64,000 bases of DNA from Fulvia fulva. Its lineage: Eukaryota; Ascomycota; Dothideomycetes; Mycosphaerellales; Mycosphaerellaceae. The position numbers were made by a program, and so were the translations under genes. The stretch covers positions 2,728,001 through 2,792,000 of the forward strand of contig NC_063012.1 in the NCBI RefSeq assembly GCF_020509005.1, given 5' to 3'. The notes below the pieces were generated by a model that was not told the origin of the DNA, did not search any database, and was given only the letters and a program-made list of their open reading frames with translations. This document shows, piece after piece, positions 44,612-54,940 of the stretch. The stretch's first letter is position 1. Each line of letters begins with the position of its first letter.

Positions 44612-45982
44612 CTACAAAGACATCGCCTTCTCACTCGCCTGCATCTCCCTACCCTGGCCCTCCTCCAACATCTCCTCAATCGAAGCCCCAGCGCCACCAC
44701 CATAGAACGATGGCACAGGCTCCATAACGGAAGAGCGCCTGCCACTCGAAGTAACATCCGAGTACCTCCTCTCCAAAGTCCTAGCCTGACCATGCACCTC
44801 GTCAAACTCACTTCTCAAGTGCTCGACGTTCCGCTTCAGGGCCGTGTTGACCCCTTTCATCTTATCCATCTCGTCTTGAGCGCTGGCCAGATCCCAATTC
44901 AAGTCTTGGACTTGACGTCGGAGAGCTTTGTTCTCATCTTTGTATCGTGTATTCTCGGCTTTGGCGAAGCTGAGCTGGGTTTTGTAGGAGGAGATCTCAT
45001 GGGTTTGAGACTGCATTCTGTCGTTGGTGGCTTTGAGGGCTTTGTCGAGGTCTACAGCCCATCCGGAGCTGAAGGAGACGTCTCTTGCGAGGCTGTCGCG
45101 CTCGGCTGTGAGGTCGATCCGCTCTGTTGCTAGGGCGTTACGCTCCGCTGTGAGGCTGGCTCGCTGGACTCTGAGGCGGTCTCGCTCGGTCTCGAGGCTC
45201 TTCACGTACTGTGAAAGACCTTGCACTGGGTTCGTGTCGATGATAACGTCATGGCGCTCACGCTCGAGGTCTTTGAACTGCTCTTGGTGTTGGCGGAGCT
45301 TGGTACGCAGCGAGATGTCTTGCTCGTCTTGGCGGTCGAGCTTGGAAGCGATTTTACGGTCGGTGTAGACGGATTGCAAAGCTGCCCTGCTGAGCTTGGG
45401 GAGGTGGCGCAGCTCATTGAGGTCGTCGACGTAGGCGCCATACTCGCGGCTTGCGCGAGAGAGTCTATTATTGGCGGTGAGGAATTGGCAGTTCAGAATA
45501 CCCTCGAGCTTTGGGTCGTCATTTCCATCACGAAGATTGAAGGCTTCGTGGTACGCCTCAATGGCCAAGTCTAGCTCACTCCGGACCTTGTCGTGAGTCA
45601 CGCGCATGTCTTCCAGATAGCGGAGATTCTTGCGAGCTTTCTTCGAGGCTGCGTGGATGTGTGACTGGGAGATCGTGAGGCTGTTCAGTGCGCGGTGAAG
45701 GCCATAGTCCGTGATCAGGGTCTCGCTACTGATGCTGCTAGAGTCACCAGATGAGAGGTGGTCGTATCGCTCAATTGTAGAAGCCATCGAGATTGAGGCG
45801 GTCTCGATAGCGCTAGCGACTGGTTGCACTGCTGGCGCAGCATATTGCTTCACAGTAGTGAGAGAAGAGGTGCGAGAGACCACCTCCTCCTCGACGTCGT
45901 CTGCGAGCGCGCGGTCGAGGTCGGTGAGTCGTGTAGGCGCTGCACGACTAGCGAAAGGCTGGTCTATGTCGAAGAAGCGCAT
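44612..45982 (-). CDS. Coiled-coil protein, family unrecognised
   Basis: Single exon of 456 aa starting MRFFDIDQPFASRAAPTRLT. Residues 1-90 are polar with Ser clusters. From ~95 to the C-terminus nearly continuous helix is expected: a short helical bundle (NSLTISQSHIHAASKKARKN, LDLAIEAYHEAFNLRDGNDD), then long heptads rich in Glu/Arg/Leu (QHQEQFKDLERERHDVIIDT, ASLTAERNALATERIDLTAE, QDLNWDLASAQDEMDKMKGV) to about residue 415. A short Ser/Gly segment follows and the end is EGQGREMQASEKAMSL. There is a small internal repeat, LTAERN/LATER/LTAERD, at ~280-300. No membrane span. A cytoskeletal, septal or spindle-pole scaffold is conceivable but not supported by a motif. Confidence 0.7.
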   Translation of the reverse strand: MRFFDIDQPFASRAAPTRLTDLDRALADDVEEEVVSRTSSLTTVKQYAAPAVQPVASAIETASISMASTIERYDHLSSGDSSSISSETLITDYGLHRALNSLTISQSHIHAASKKARKNLRYLEDMRVTHDKVRSELDLAIEAYHEAFNLRDGNDDPKLEGILNCQFLTANNRLSRASREYGAYVDDLNELRHLPKLSRAALQSVYTDRKIASKLDRQDEQDISLRTKLRQHQEQFKDLERERHDVIIDTNPVQGLSQYVKSLETERDRLRVQRASLTAERNALATERIDLTAERDSLARDVSFSSGWAVDLDKALKATNDRMQSQTHEISSYKTQLSFAKAENTRYKDENKALRRQVQDLNWDLASAQDEMDKMKGVNTALKRNVEHLRSEFDEVHGQARTLERRYSDVTSSGRRSSVMEPVPSFYGGGAGASIEEMLEEGQGREMQASEKAMSL

Positions 45983-46296
45983 GTTGCTTGCTTGTTTGCT
46001 ATTGTCGCTATTGTCTGTGAGCGGCGGAAGTTATGTATTGTTGTTTTATGCAGCCGCCACGTGGTGTGCACGAGCTGCGTGAAGAAGCTTGTGATGCTTG
46101 TGATGGTGGTGAAGGTGGCGGCGTTGGTAAAGGCGGGCTGTTCAAAACAAGAGCTTCCTCAACGCGCGTGGCCACCAAATTCGATACCCATGCACCAGAT
46201 CTGGTCGGTGAGCTGTCTGATGGGTCTCGGACCATGATATCCTCCAGCGGGCAATGAGCTGACATATTCAGTGCTTTCCCCAACATAGTACATACT
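45983..46296. other. Short intergenic, coiled-coil gene promoter
   Basis: Upstream of the coiled-coil gene (-) and downstream of uL16m (-). Contains GGTGGTGAAGGTGGCGGCG-like purine-rich sequence near 46105; no gene. Confidence 0.4.
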
Positions 46297-46986
46297 TTAC
46301 ACTGCAGTCGACGCTGGCAGTCGCTCAGCAGTAGTCTGCAGATTTGGCTGTGGCATTCTTGGCCTCCTCAAGCTCTCCTCTGTCACGCCGTTTCCAAGCT
46401 TCGTAACACCCATCACAGGTGGGTCGCCCTTCTTCACGAACTCATACAAGCCAGGCAATTTGTTCCCTGCCAACCGCATTGCATCCCTCACCACCTGCTC
46501 GTGCACTTCTCCCTTCAGCTCGAACAGAATCCTGCTAACCGGCACTCTCGCTGCCCAGTGATCGAACGATCCCTTTCCCTTTCCCATACGCTGGTCATTA
46601 CCACTCGTGTACACGCCAATAGTCGCTGATACCCGATGGTACAGTCGGTATTTCATGCCTCGCAATCTCTTCTTGATAGTCTCGTCTGCAATCTTCAACT
46701 GTGCCGCGCTGATACGACGATCGTGGTCTTTTAGTCTGATGCCATATTCTCCCCACACCAGTGTTGTCCCTTTCACACTGCCACCTGTGGGCACCTTACA
46801 CCGTCCCTTTCGTGATTTGCTAGACTCTCCAGCTTTGGGCATGAGCCAGTTGAAGGTGGGCCTCGAGGAGGAGAATGTTCGCGACTGTGATTGTGCTTGC
46901 GAGCAGAGTGTCTTGAGAGCGCTTTGTAGGCCTGATCGAGTCAATATACTGTGCCGATCAAGACATGGATGCGACACATACAGCAT
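46297..46986 (-). CDS. MRPL16: Mitochondrial large-subunit ribosomal protein uL16m
   Basis: Part of the mitochondrial large ribosomal subunit near the A-site tRNA. Single exon, 229 aa from the ATG at 46986. The N-terminus is a basic, Ser-rich import sequence (SALKTLCSQAQSQSRTFSSS). The L16 core follows: SRKGRCKVPTGGSVKGTTLV, GEYGIRLKDHDRRISAAQLK, ADETIKKRLRGMKYRLYHRV, then the signature NDQRMGKGKGSFDHWAARVP and GRILFEL-type SRILFELKGEVHEQVVRDAM with LAGNKLPGLYEFVKK. The frame continues upstream to 47088 without an ATG; the 46986 start gives a normal presequence. Divergent from RFC1 across 396 bp. Confidence 0.93.
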   Translation of the reverse strand: MLYVSHPCLDRHSILTRSGLQSALKTLCSQAQSQSRTFSSSRPTFNWLMPKAGESSKSRKGRCKVPTGGSVKGTTLVWGEYGIRLKDHDRRISAAQLKIADETIKKRLRGMKYRLYHRVSATIGVYTSGNDQRMGKGKGSFDHWAARVPVSRILFELKGEVHEQVVRDAMRLAGNKLPGLYEFVKKGDPPVMGVTKLGNGVTEESLRRPRMPQPNLQTTAERLPASTAV

Positions 46987-47382
46987 GCTCTCGTAGTGAA
47001 GGAGGAGAGCAAGGAGGTCGGCACCGCGGCCTTTATGGGCAGTGCCATTGTTGCGACCACAGTGATCGATGCAGCAGCTCCAGTTCACAGCCTACGACCG
47101 ACCAGAAGGAGTGTCTGAGTGGGGATGATGAGGCTGCACGCACGCTCGGTGAATGCCTCTTGTCGCGAAAGTGAAGTTCGGCCAGGTCGGCACCGGGATG
47201 TGCGGGCCACGCAGCCGACTGACGAGCATCATTGACAGGCGCGAGGCAGACGCGCTCGCGTCCACTGCGACTTCTTGAGCTTGACATATCAAGGCTCCGA
47301 CCATTAACTGCACTTCACCAAGCCCCTCCTTACACCTCGCTCATGTAGTCTACACACTGCCCTCGGCCCCCTTTTGCTCATC
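46987..47382. promoter_or_regulatory. Divergent promoter uL16m / RFC1
   Basis: 396 bp between starts; no clear motif recognised. Confidence 0.4.
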
Positions 47383-50300
47383 ATGCCTTCTGACATTCGC
47401 TCATTCTTTGGTGGCAAGCCCGCAGGCACGCCTGCAGAGAAGAAGATCAAGGAGCAGCCCAGCAAGAAGCGAGGCAGAGCGAAGAAGATTGTTAGCGACG
47501 ATGAAGATGACGAGCCTGTGCCCAAGAAGGCTGCTCCAAAGAAGTCTGCTGCGAAGAAGCAGGACGAACCTGAGGCAGCACTCGAGGAAACAACAGCAGG
47601 TGACTACTTTGGCAAAGGCAAGCCTAAGCGGACTGAAGCAGTGAGACCGGCTCGTGCTAAAGAGGCAACCACCGATGCCACGCCGAAGAAGTCTACCAAG
47701 TCGGCCAAGACCAATGGCTCAAAGGCCACACCAAATGGACGAGGTTCAGCACGATCAGCGAAGACGAAGAAGAGCTATGCCGATCTGGACGCGGACGACT
47801 TCCCCGACGACGATCTCGAGGACAACGCCGACGATGTGTTCAAGAGTAACGCCGCTACTGGACAACGATTGGGTGACGATTACGAGGAAGGAACGGACGA
47901 CGAGGATGACAAGCCCATCGTGCCCAAGAAGAGGGAGGTGGGCAAGCAAAAGAAGCTCAAGGATCACGAACAAGACGACTATGATCCTGATGAGGACGTG
48001 GACATGAAGGACACAAATCCGGACGATGACTTTGTGGTGCCAGATGACGATGAGGAGATCGTGGAGGACAAGCCGGCAAAGAAGACTCCTGCGAAAGCCA
48101 GCAACAAGCGAAAGTCAACGGCCCTAGACGAAGATGACGAGGATGACCTCGAGGTGGAACAGGCAAAGCCAGCCAAGAAGCGAGCAACACCGAAGAAGGC
48201 ACCAGCTGCAAAGAAAGTAAAGAAGGAGACACCCCAAGACAGTGCGGAACTGACCGCCATCTTTGACAATATTCCTACGATAGAGCCGCCACCTCCACCA
48301 CCAAAGGCAGGCGATGAGGAAGGAGATGGTGCCAAGAAGAAGTTCCAGTACGGCAATCACGCCAACTCTGCTGTGCCAGCTGGAGCCATATCAGATTCTG
48401 ACCTGCCTCAGGGCAATCCCAACTGTCTTGCCGGACTCACTTTCGTCTTCACCGGCCAGCTTCAACGACTTGGTAGGGAACAGGGTCAAACACTTGTCAA
48501 GGAGTACGGCGGTAAGATCACAACTGCACCATCGTCGAAGACTAGTTATGTTGTTCTGGGCGAGGACGCTGGACCAAAGAAGTTGGAAACGATCAAGAAG
48601 AACAACCTCAAGGTCATCAACGAAGACGGCCTCTTCGCTCTCATTCAGCAACTGCCAGCAAACGGTGGCAGTGGTGCTGCCGCCCAGAAGTACGCCGAAA
48701 AGCAGGCCAAAGAAGAAGAGAACATCCGAAAAGCGGCGGAAGAGATTGAGAAGCAAGAGCGAGCACGCATGGCTGCAGCGAAATCCAAGCCTCAGCAAGC
48801 TGGATCCTCTCATGCCAAGACCCAGCCCAAGGCAGAGTCCCAGAAGGACAAAGGCAAGGAATTAGCCTCCAGTGTCGACTCGCGCCTGTGGACGGTGCGT
48901 TATGCTCCGCAGTCGGTCAATCAAATCTGCGGCAACAAAACACAGGTAGAAAAGTTGCAGCGCTGGCTGAGAGCGTTTCCCAAGAATCAAAGCAAAGGCT
49001 TCAAATTGCCTGGCCCAGATGGCAGTGGTGTGCACCGGGCCGTCATGATTCATGGACCCCCTGGCATTGGCAAGACCACAGCTGCTCATCTTGTGGCGAA
49101 GATGGAAGGCTACGATGTCGTGGAGTCCAACGCTTCAGATACTCGTTCGAAGAAACTCGTAGAGACTGGTCTCAAGGGTGTCCTCTCGACTACATCTTTG
49201 ATGGGATACTTCTCGCACGGTGCTGACGACGTGGAAGCATCCAAGAAGAAGCTGTGCCTGGTTATGGACGAGGTTGACGGCATGAGCGCTGGAGATCGAG
49301 GTGGCGTGGGTGCACTCGCAGCCGTGTGCAAGAAGACTCAAATACCCATGATCCTCATTTGCAACGACCGAAAACTCCCAAAGATGAAGCCATTCGACTT
49401 TGTGACCTATGATCTGCCCTTCCGGCGGCCCACGACCGAGCAGATTCGTGCCCGGATCATGACTATCAACTATCGGGAAGGACTCAAAATGCCAGTGAAT
49501 GTTATCAACGCGCTGATTGAGGGTTCTGGTGCCGACATTCGGCAGGTCGTGAACATGGTCAGTACTGCCAAGCTGGACAGCGAGAATATGACTTTCGAGG
49601 AGAGCAAGGACATGAGCAAAGCCTGGGAGAAGCATATCGTTCTCAAGCCATGGGATATGGTTGGCAAGATCCTCGGCGGCGGACTATTCAATCCTTCAGC
49701 GAACTCCACACTCAACCAGAAGAGTGAATTGTACTTCAACGACCACGACTTCGCACCTCTGATGTTGCAACAGAATTACCTTGGCACCAATCCGCAACGG
49801 TCAAACAAGTACAACAGCGAACCGAAGAAGAAGAACCTAGCTGCACTGGACCTTGTCAGCAAGGCCGCCGACTCCATTAGTGATGGAGACCTTGTGGATC
49901 GAATGATTCACGGCAGTCAGCAGCAATGGTCACTCATGCCAGCCCATGCGATCTTCAGCTTCGTTCGACCTGCTAGTTTCGTGTACGGCTCTATGGCTGG
50001 TCATCGGACCGAGTTTACTGCTTGGATGGGCAACAATTCGAAGCAAGGCAAGCTCATGCGCTTCGTCAAGGAAATACAGGGTCACATGCGCTTGAGGACA
50101 AGCGCTGATCGACATGAGATCAGACAGACGTACATGCCTTTGCTGTTCGACAAGCTCATCAAGAAGTTGCAAGAGGAAGGAAAGGAGTCAGTCCCTGAAA
50201 TCATCGAGCTTATGGACTCCTACTTCTTGACCAAGGATGATTGGGACGCCATCCTCGAGCTCGGGGTTGGCAAGTCTGACATGGAGAACATCAAGATCGA

Positions 50301-50704
50301 GACACAAGCGAAGGCCACCTTCACTCGATTGTACGTATGCGTTACAATAAGCGTTAGGTCCGTTACTGACTGAGAACAGGTACAATCAGCAGTCTCACCC
50401 TCTGCCGTTCATGAAGGCCTCACAGGTGATTGCACCCAAGAAGGCGCCCGCCAAGGAGAAGCCCGATCTGGAAGAGGCTTTCGACGAGTCGGAAGACGAA
50501 GCAGTCGACGATGCAGACGTCAAAGACGAGGAGGAAGATGTCGACCTGAGCAAGGATAGATACGTCAAGCAACCCAAGAAGAAGAGAGCTACGGCGGCCA
50601 AAGCAGGTGGCAGCAAGAAGAAGAAAGCAAAAGATGATGACGACGACGAGGAAGAAGAGGAGAAGCCTAAGAAGGGCAAAGGCAAGGGCCGGGCGAAGAA
50701 GTAA
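47383..50704 (+). CDS. RFC1: Replication factor C large subunit Rfc1
   Basis: Largest subunit of the clamp loader that opens PCNA at primer-template junctions. Two exons, 47383-50330 and 50380-50704 (gtacgt...acag; phase 2), encode 1090 aa. It begins with a PIP-box-like MPSDIRSFFGG, followed by a long Lys/Asp/Glu-rich disordered region. A BRCT domain (~345-430) has NCLAGLTFVFTGQLQRLGRE and TSYVVLGEDAGPKKLETIKK. The AAA+ module has HGPPGIGKTTAAHLVAK (Walker A ~558), SNASDTRSKK, LVMDEVDGM (Walker B ~626) and ICNDRKLPKMKPF. The RFC1 C-terminal domain includes DLVDRMIHGSQQQWSLMPAH. The second exon holds HPLPFMKASQV and a basic/acidic tail ending KKGKGKGRAKK with an NLS-like composition. Missing the small intron would lose the last 108 residues. 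Confidence 0.96.
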
Positions 50705-50955
50705 GGAGCCCCTCGTAATGTGCCAGTTGTGGAGCGTTCTGTTTGGCGAGAAGATGTGCCCAGGCGGATGTAGCGTCGACATTGCAGTGTAAATAGATAG
50801 CAGCGTACACCCAGCACTGCTGCACATAACTGCGATCGGCTTGACTCATTCGGTTGCATACACTCCAGGGATTGCGGACAGAAAGATGTGATTCTGGAAA
50901 CTTGATTTGTGTTTCATTTGCTATGCAGAGAGAAGAGAAACAGCGTTATCGTGCA
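50705..50955. other. Short convergent 3' region
   Basis: 3' ends of RFC1 (+) and the FIT gene (-); nothing else seen. Confidence 0.4.
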
Positions 50956-51984
50956 TCACACCCCGGGCATACCTAAAGCCTGCCGTAGAGCAGGTACTCC
51001 GCGCGGCAGAAAGTAGACGACATATATCGCAGTGAATGCAACAAGCAATCCCGTCAACTTCTCGAACCATGTGTGAAAGTAAGCGGCCGTCATAAGCAGC
51101 ATCCACCAGCTCAAGGCGGCAACTCCCAAAGCAGCCTGTATTCCTACACCCATATCCCGAGGTGTCTTAGCGCTTGACGCAGGCTCATCAGACTCTACCG
51201 TGACCCTCCTGATGAGACCATCTGCCGTGAATATCCTCCGAGCTTCTCTCAAGCCTTCCATTCGTAGTACTGCAGGGAGAAGCTCCAGCCACAACATCGC
51301 GCTCCCCACAATGAGCAGGAAGACATGCCCACTTATGTCGTGTCCGCCTCTCCACTGCCCGCCGATAGCCTTACAAGCAGCGTGCGTGATGACATCCTTC
51401 ACATCTCCGGCTTCCACTTTCCTCGCCAGATCCTCTGCATCTTCGTACGCAACCTGCTGACACTTCCCACCTGTCCACCTGAAACTCCGATCGACAATCC
51501 CCGGACCGAAGAACCACTGCGTGACGAAGAACCAAGCGAGTGTTATGCAGGCGTATCGTGCTCCGGCTTGCAGACGCCGTCTTGTGGGTTGTGGGCGTAG
51601 TGTTGGTCCCAGCGAGGAATGTGTGAGAGTGAAGAGGAAGAAGGCGGCTGTTATCCAGATCCAGCCGATTTTGACAAAGTAGACGTTGAAGATGTTGCTC
51701 TTTTTGGCGAAGTAGCTGGGTGCATCGCGAGGATCGTAGGACTGGGCGTATGGTAGGTATGTTGCGTTGCGGCTGGCGGGGTGGAGGGTGCTGAAGAGGG
51801 AGCCGAGGAGCAGGGTGCCTGGGTAGAGTGCGAGGAGGGCTGCTTCGAGGGTGGTGGGTAGGAAGGGCGAGCCTGTTGGTGGTGGAGCGTCGAGGTCCGG
51901 TTGGGATTGTTTGGAGTTGGCGTTGGCGTTGCCGTTGGCTGTGATGGGGACGTCTATGCGCGTTGTCGTTCGTCGTGTCGCCAT
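50956..51984 (-). CDS. FIT-family (FITM2/Scs3-like) ER lipid protein
   Basis: ER membrane protein of the fat storage-inducing transmembrane family, linked to lipid-droplet budding and ER phospholipid balance; FIT2 members act as acyl-CoA diphosphatases. Single exon, 342 aa from the ATG at 51984 (MATRRTTTRIDVPITANGNA); an earlier in-frame start at 52074 would add 30 residues. About six hydrophobic spans are visible. The first conserved catalytic His block is GGHDISGHVFLL and the second is AYFHTWFEKLTGLL, together matching the lipid-phosphatase-like pair of His in FIT proteins. An internal Cys-containing segment (KAIGGQWRGGHD) and the cytosolic loop VESDEPASSAKTPRD are as in fungal homologues. 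Identity rests on these motifs and topology. Confidence 0.88.
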   Translation of the reverse strand: MATRRTTTRIDVPITANGNANANSKQSQPDLDAPPPTGSPFLPTTLEAALLALYPGTLLLGSLFSTLHPASRNATYLPYAQSYDPRDAPSYFAKKSNIFNVYFVKIGWIWITAAFFLFTLTHSSLGPTLRPQPTRRRLQAGARYACITLAWFFVTQWFFGPGIVDRSFRWTGGKCQQVAYEDAEDLARKVEAGDVKDVITHAACKAIGGQWRGGHDISGHVFLLIVGSAMLWLELLPAVLRMEGLREARRIFTADGLIRRVTVESDEPASSAKTPRDMGVGIQAALGVAALSWWMLLMTAAYFHTWFEKLTGLLVAFTAIYVVYFLPRGVPALRQALGMPGV

Positions 51985-53887
51985 GTCTGCTGTGCTGGTT
52001 TCAGCGGCGAGTAAGGTGAAGTGTGCACAAAGGTTTATCAAGGTTTGTCGTAGGAGTGGAATATGTAAACACACGAGAGATGTTCTGCTTTGCAGGGATC
52101 TCTGCTCGTGATGTCATTCGTCCGTGCTTTCTGTTCACTTTCACGCGACAGCAGGGAAGAGAAGAGGAATCGACTTCTCGTATGCGTCGCTCCGTTCTTA
52201 TACATTACATGTACCTTCTTGACACCTGACATTTACAAATGTACATCGTCACGGAATGTTCTGCCATCATCGCGAATGGATCCTAGCGAGTTTTAGCACA
52301 AGACAGCATGTCCTCTTGCATTCGCCACGCCGAGTCCATCACATGCAGCTCGCCGCTCTTCCACGGCCAGATTCTCGATGATACTGAAACCAACGAGCAT
52401 CGCCAGCAACCACAGTGGCCATCTCGGATCTGGTCGTTCTGGTCGTTCTTTTTGTTTGGCCGCCTTCCGCCTTCCGTCTTCCAGGCGCCCTTGAGCCTTA
52501 CGTCGGCTTCGTGCATCGCCCTTACCCAGTGAGCCATTGTTGCAGGCTGTGATGGTCCTCTTGCGAATTCCTCTTGCGAATCTATTGACTGGCTGCAGAC
52601 CGCGCATTGCAGCGTACCCAAAAAGCCTGAAATTCTACTAGACGGACTGTCGCTTTGTGTTGACAAGCTAGCAGCACATGATGCGTGGTGATATCGAAGA
52701 CTAGAGAGCAGCGTGAGCTCAGCCTATGGCTCTAGCCCTACCTCGGCCAGATTGAAGGCTTGTTAGCTTAAATAGCGCTTTTATGGAAACAGTGGCCAAG
52801 CCTCAGGCTAGTCTACCCTACCACGACCTGGCGATCCTACTACCACGCGACATCTGTGAGCCAGGTTCCCGGACTGCTCCCGTCCAACACCTCGTGTGCG
52901 GTCTAGCCTTGAGCGTCGCGTGTCAAAGCCTGGGCAGGGTTGTCAATCCTTTGATGTTAACGGGAGGTCAGATGTCGGCTTTTCTACGGCGCAGACATCA
53001 TCAGTTATTACGCCGGTCATTGGGTGCAACGAATGCATGGAAACGCCGACAAATTCGACCGCTAGGATGTGGCTATAAGGTGCACACAAGAGACATTGAC
53101 AGACATTGTTACAATCCTCTCACGCAGTGACCCGAACGGTCCAGCGTAACAATATCCTCACATGTCTGGCATGAGTGACTGGGCTCTGCCTCGAGACCTG
53201 CTTACAACGCAAGACCGACAAGGCGCGACACTATCTTCGTATGAAGTCTATGCCCTGCAAGCAAATCCTTCGAAGGATGAAGGATCAACAAGCTCCTCCA
53301 CGTGGAGATCCTGCCATCGTTGAACGCTTGTTTGGCCTTCTTGAGAACCTTCTTCGCAGCGTTCCGAAAGGACAATTCAACTGCGTTTGAGTTTCCCGGC
53401 TGGCACTGCAAAGATTTCGTGATCTGTCACTGGTGTACTGGGCTTTACCGGTCAAGCTCACCATTGCGGATCGGCAACATGCTATCACGGCTAGCTCAAG
53501 AAGGCGCGTCTAAGAAGACACTATTAACACATGCTTGCGCCTGTCTCCGTTGGTCTGCAGCTCGATCCTGGCATTGAGCAGCAGTCGACGTATTGATTGT
53601 TCGTATTACAGAGCTACACTCGTTGTGGCGGTGGCCGATGTTGCCGATCTTCAGCGGTATCTCATGGCAAACTCACTGCCACGCACTACCACATGCTTCT
53701 AAATATCGTGCTTGAATCCTTCACTTTCCCCTTGTAGGGCTCGGGCGCCACGATGACTGTTTGCTACGTCTTGGCTCTGTTGGAAAGGCCGAAAAGCTCT
53801 CTTGCGGCATGTTGGAACAGGTCGGGTCAGTTTTAGAAACTTCGCCCCTTCAACCTCCTAGACGGATCTTCATGTGGACTCGCCAAG
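51985..53887. other. Gene-poor region
   Basis: About 1.9 kb without a convincing gene. Two overlapping minus frames at 52283-52666 (127 and 104 codons) look non-biological in composition. Small imperfect duplications occur at 52431-52480 (TGGTCGTTC twice; CGCCTTCCG repeats). No transposase or reverse-transcriptase motif was seen in any frame. Confidence 0.4.
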
Positions 53888-54511
53888 ATGAGGGTTCCTC
53901 GAGAACAGCTTTCGCTGCATTTCCGTAAGCCAGTCAATCGACCTGGGTTCAAGAGCATGTCACTAGAAGAAGAATGGTTCCCCGATAGACTTGATTCTCT
54001 CTCGCCCATGTCTTCTCCATCACACCAGGGCGACAAAGACCAAAATCCGAGAGCGAAATCCCCGTACCACACTCCAAGAGCCCCGTCGAAAGAAACGCAA
54101 AGGATCACCATACCCAAGTTCGTCTCCTTTGCCAATACATCGGAGCTCCTCTGTCATCTGAGCACAAAAATAATCGAGATTATGAACGAGCGCGATTATC
54201 AGAACCCTTTCCTCAACTGTCTATCTGCCGACATCCTCTGCGGAACCAGCAACTCCGGCAGAACGAAGGTCATTGCGGCACATCGCAAGATGATAGATCA
54301 CATGCCAGACTATCGCAACGAGATCCAGCATGCCACATGTACTGTCAACGATGATAGCGGATGTGCAACAGTGGTCATGACGATGAAGGTGACTGGCTTC
54401 AAATTTGATACTTTGCGTCAAAGTATTGCAAACTTCAGCTGGACCCGGGACGGAGATCGATGGGCGTGCGCTGCGTACGGCGTGCTTCGAGGCATTGAAG
54501 AGTTTGATTGA
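53888..54511 (+). CDS. Hypothetical protein, possible NTF2/SnoaL-like fold
   Basis: Single exon, 207 aa. The first ~75 residues are polar and Pro/Ser-rich. The rest has alternating helices and beta strands resembling small NTF2-like proteins: SELLCHLSTKIIEIMNERDY, then NCLSADILCGTSNSGRTKVI, AAHRKMIDHMPDYRNEIQHA, DSGCATVVMTMKVTGFKFDT, and a final FSWTRDGDRWACAAYGVLRG strand pair. NTF2-like is judged only from this pattern, with the typical C-terminal W-x-R-DG-x-W turn. No catalytic residues can be named. No signal peptide. Isolated between a gene-poor stretch and the GT71 gene. A shorter start at 53957 (MSLEEEWFP) is possible. It may be lineage-restricted. Confidence 0.6.
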   Translation: MRVPREQLSLHFRKPVNRPGFKSMSLEEEWFPDRLDSLSPMSSPSHQGDKDQNPRAKSPYHTPRAPSKETQRITIPKFVSFANTSELLCHLSTKIIEIMNERDYQNPFLNCLSADILCGTSNSGRTKVIAAHRKMIDHMPDYRNEIQHATCTVNDDSGCATVVMTMKVTGFKFDTLRQSIANFSWTRDGDRWACAAYGVLRGIEEFD

Positions 54512-54940
54512 GCTGAAGTCCGTTCGATGGACCAGCGAGTGCTGCTACGATGAGAATTCGTCGGGACATTTTTCATGTAATGGGAGCAACTTCTGGTGTC
54601 AAGGACAGTCTCCAATCAGGCTGGATATTGGTCGTCGTCCGGAGTGCGCAAGTACCGACGTTTTCAAAGCAAAGCTCTCCGGGGCATCGCCATCGATCAG
54701 AGCTCGTTCCAACGCCACAACAGTGGCTCCACGGCAAGGAGGCAAGGCATGGTATCTGGCTTGTCATCTGGAGGCAGAGGTGAGAATGTGTGACAAGCCA
54801 CAGGAGCAGCAACGCAGCAAACCAACTCCACACGGGATGTTGGACAGCGCATTACACTGCCTATCGTAGGAGGTTACAGACATAGTCGCTTGTGTGTTGG
54901 GTAATCATGTTAGCCATTATTTCGCTCTATGACGATGAGT
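54512..54940. other. Convergent 3' region
   Basis: Between the NTF2-like candidate (+) and the GT71 gene (-); nothing recognised. Confidence 0.4.

Noticed and set aside
52283..52666. Two overlapping minus frames of 127 and 104 codons
   Set aside because: Neither has a recognisable domain, and the low-complexity CTTCCG duplications argue against coding.
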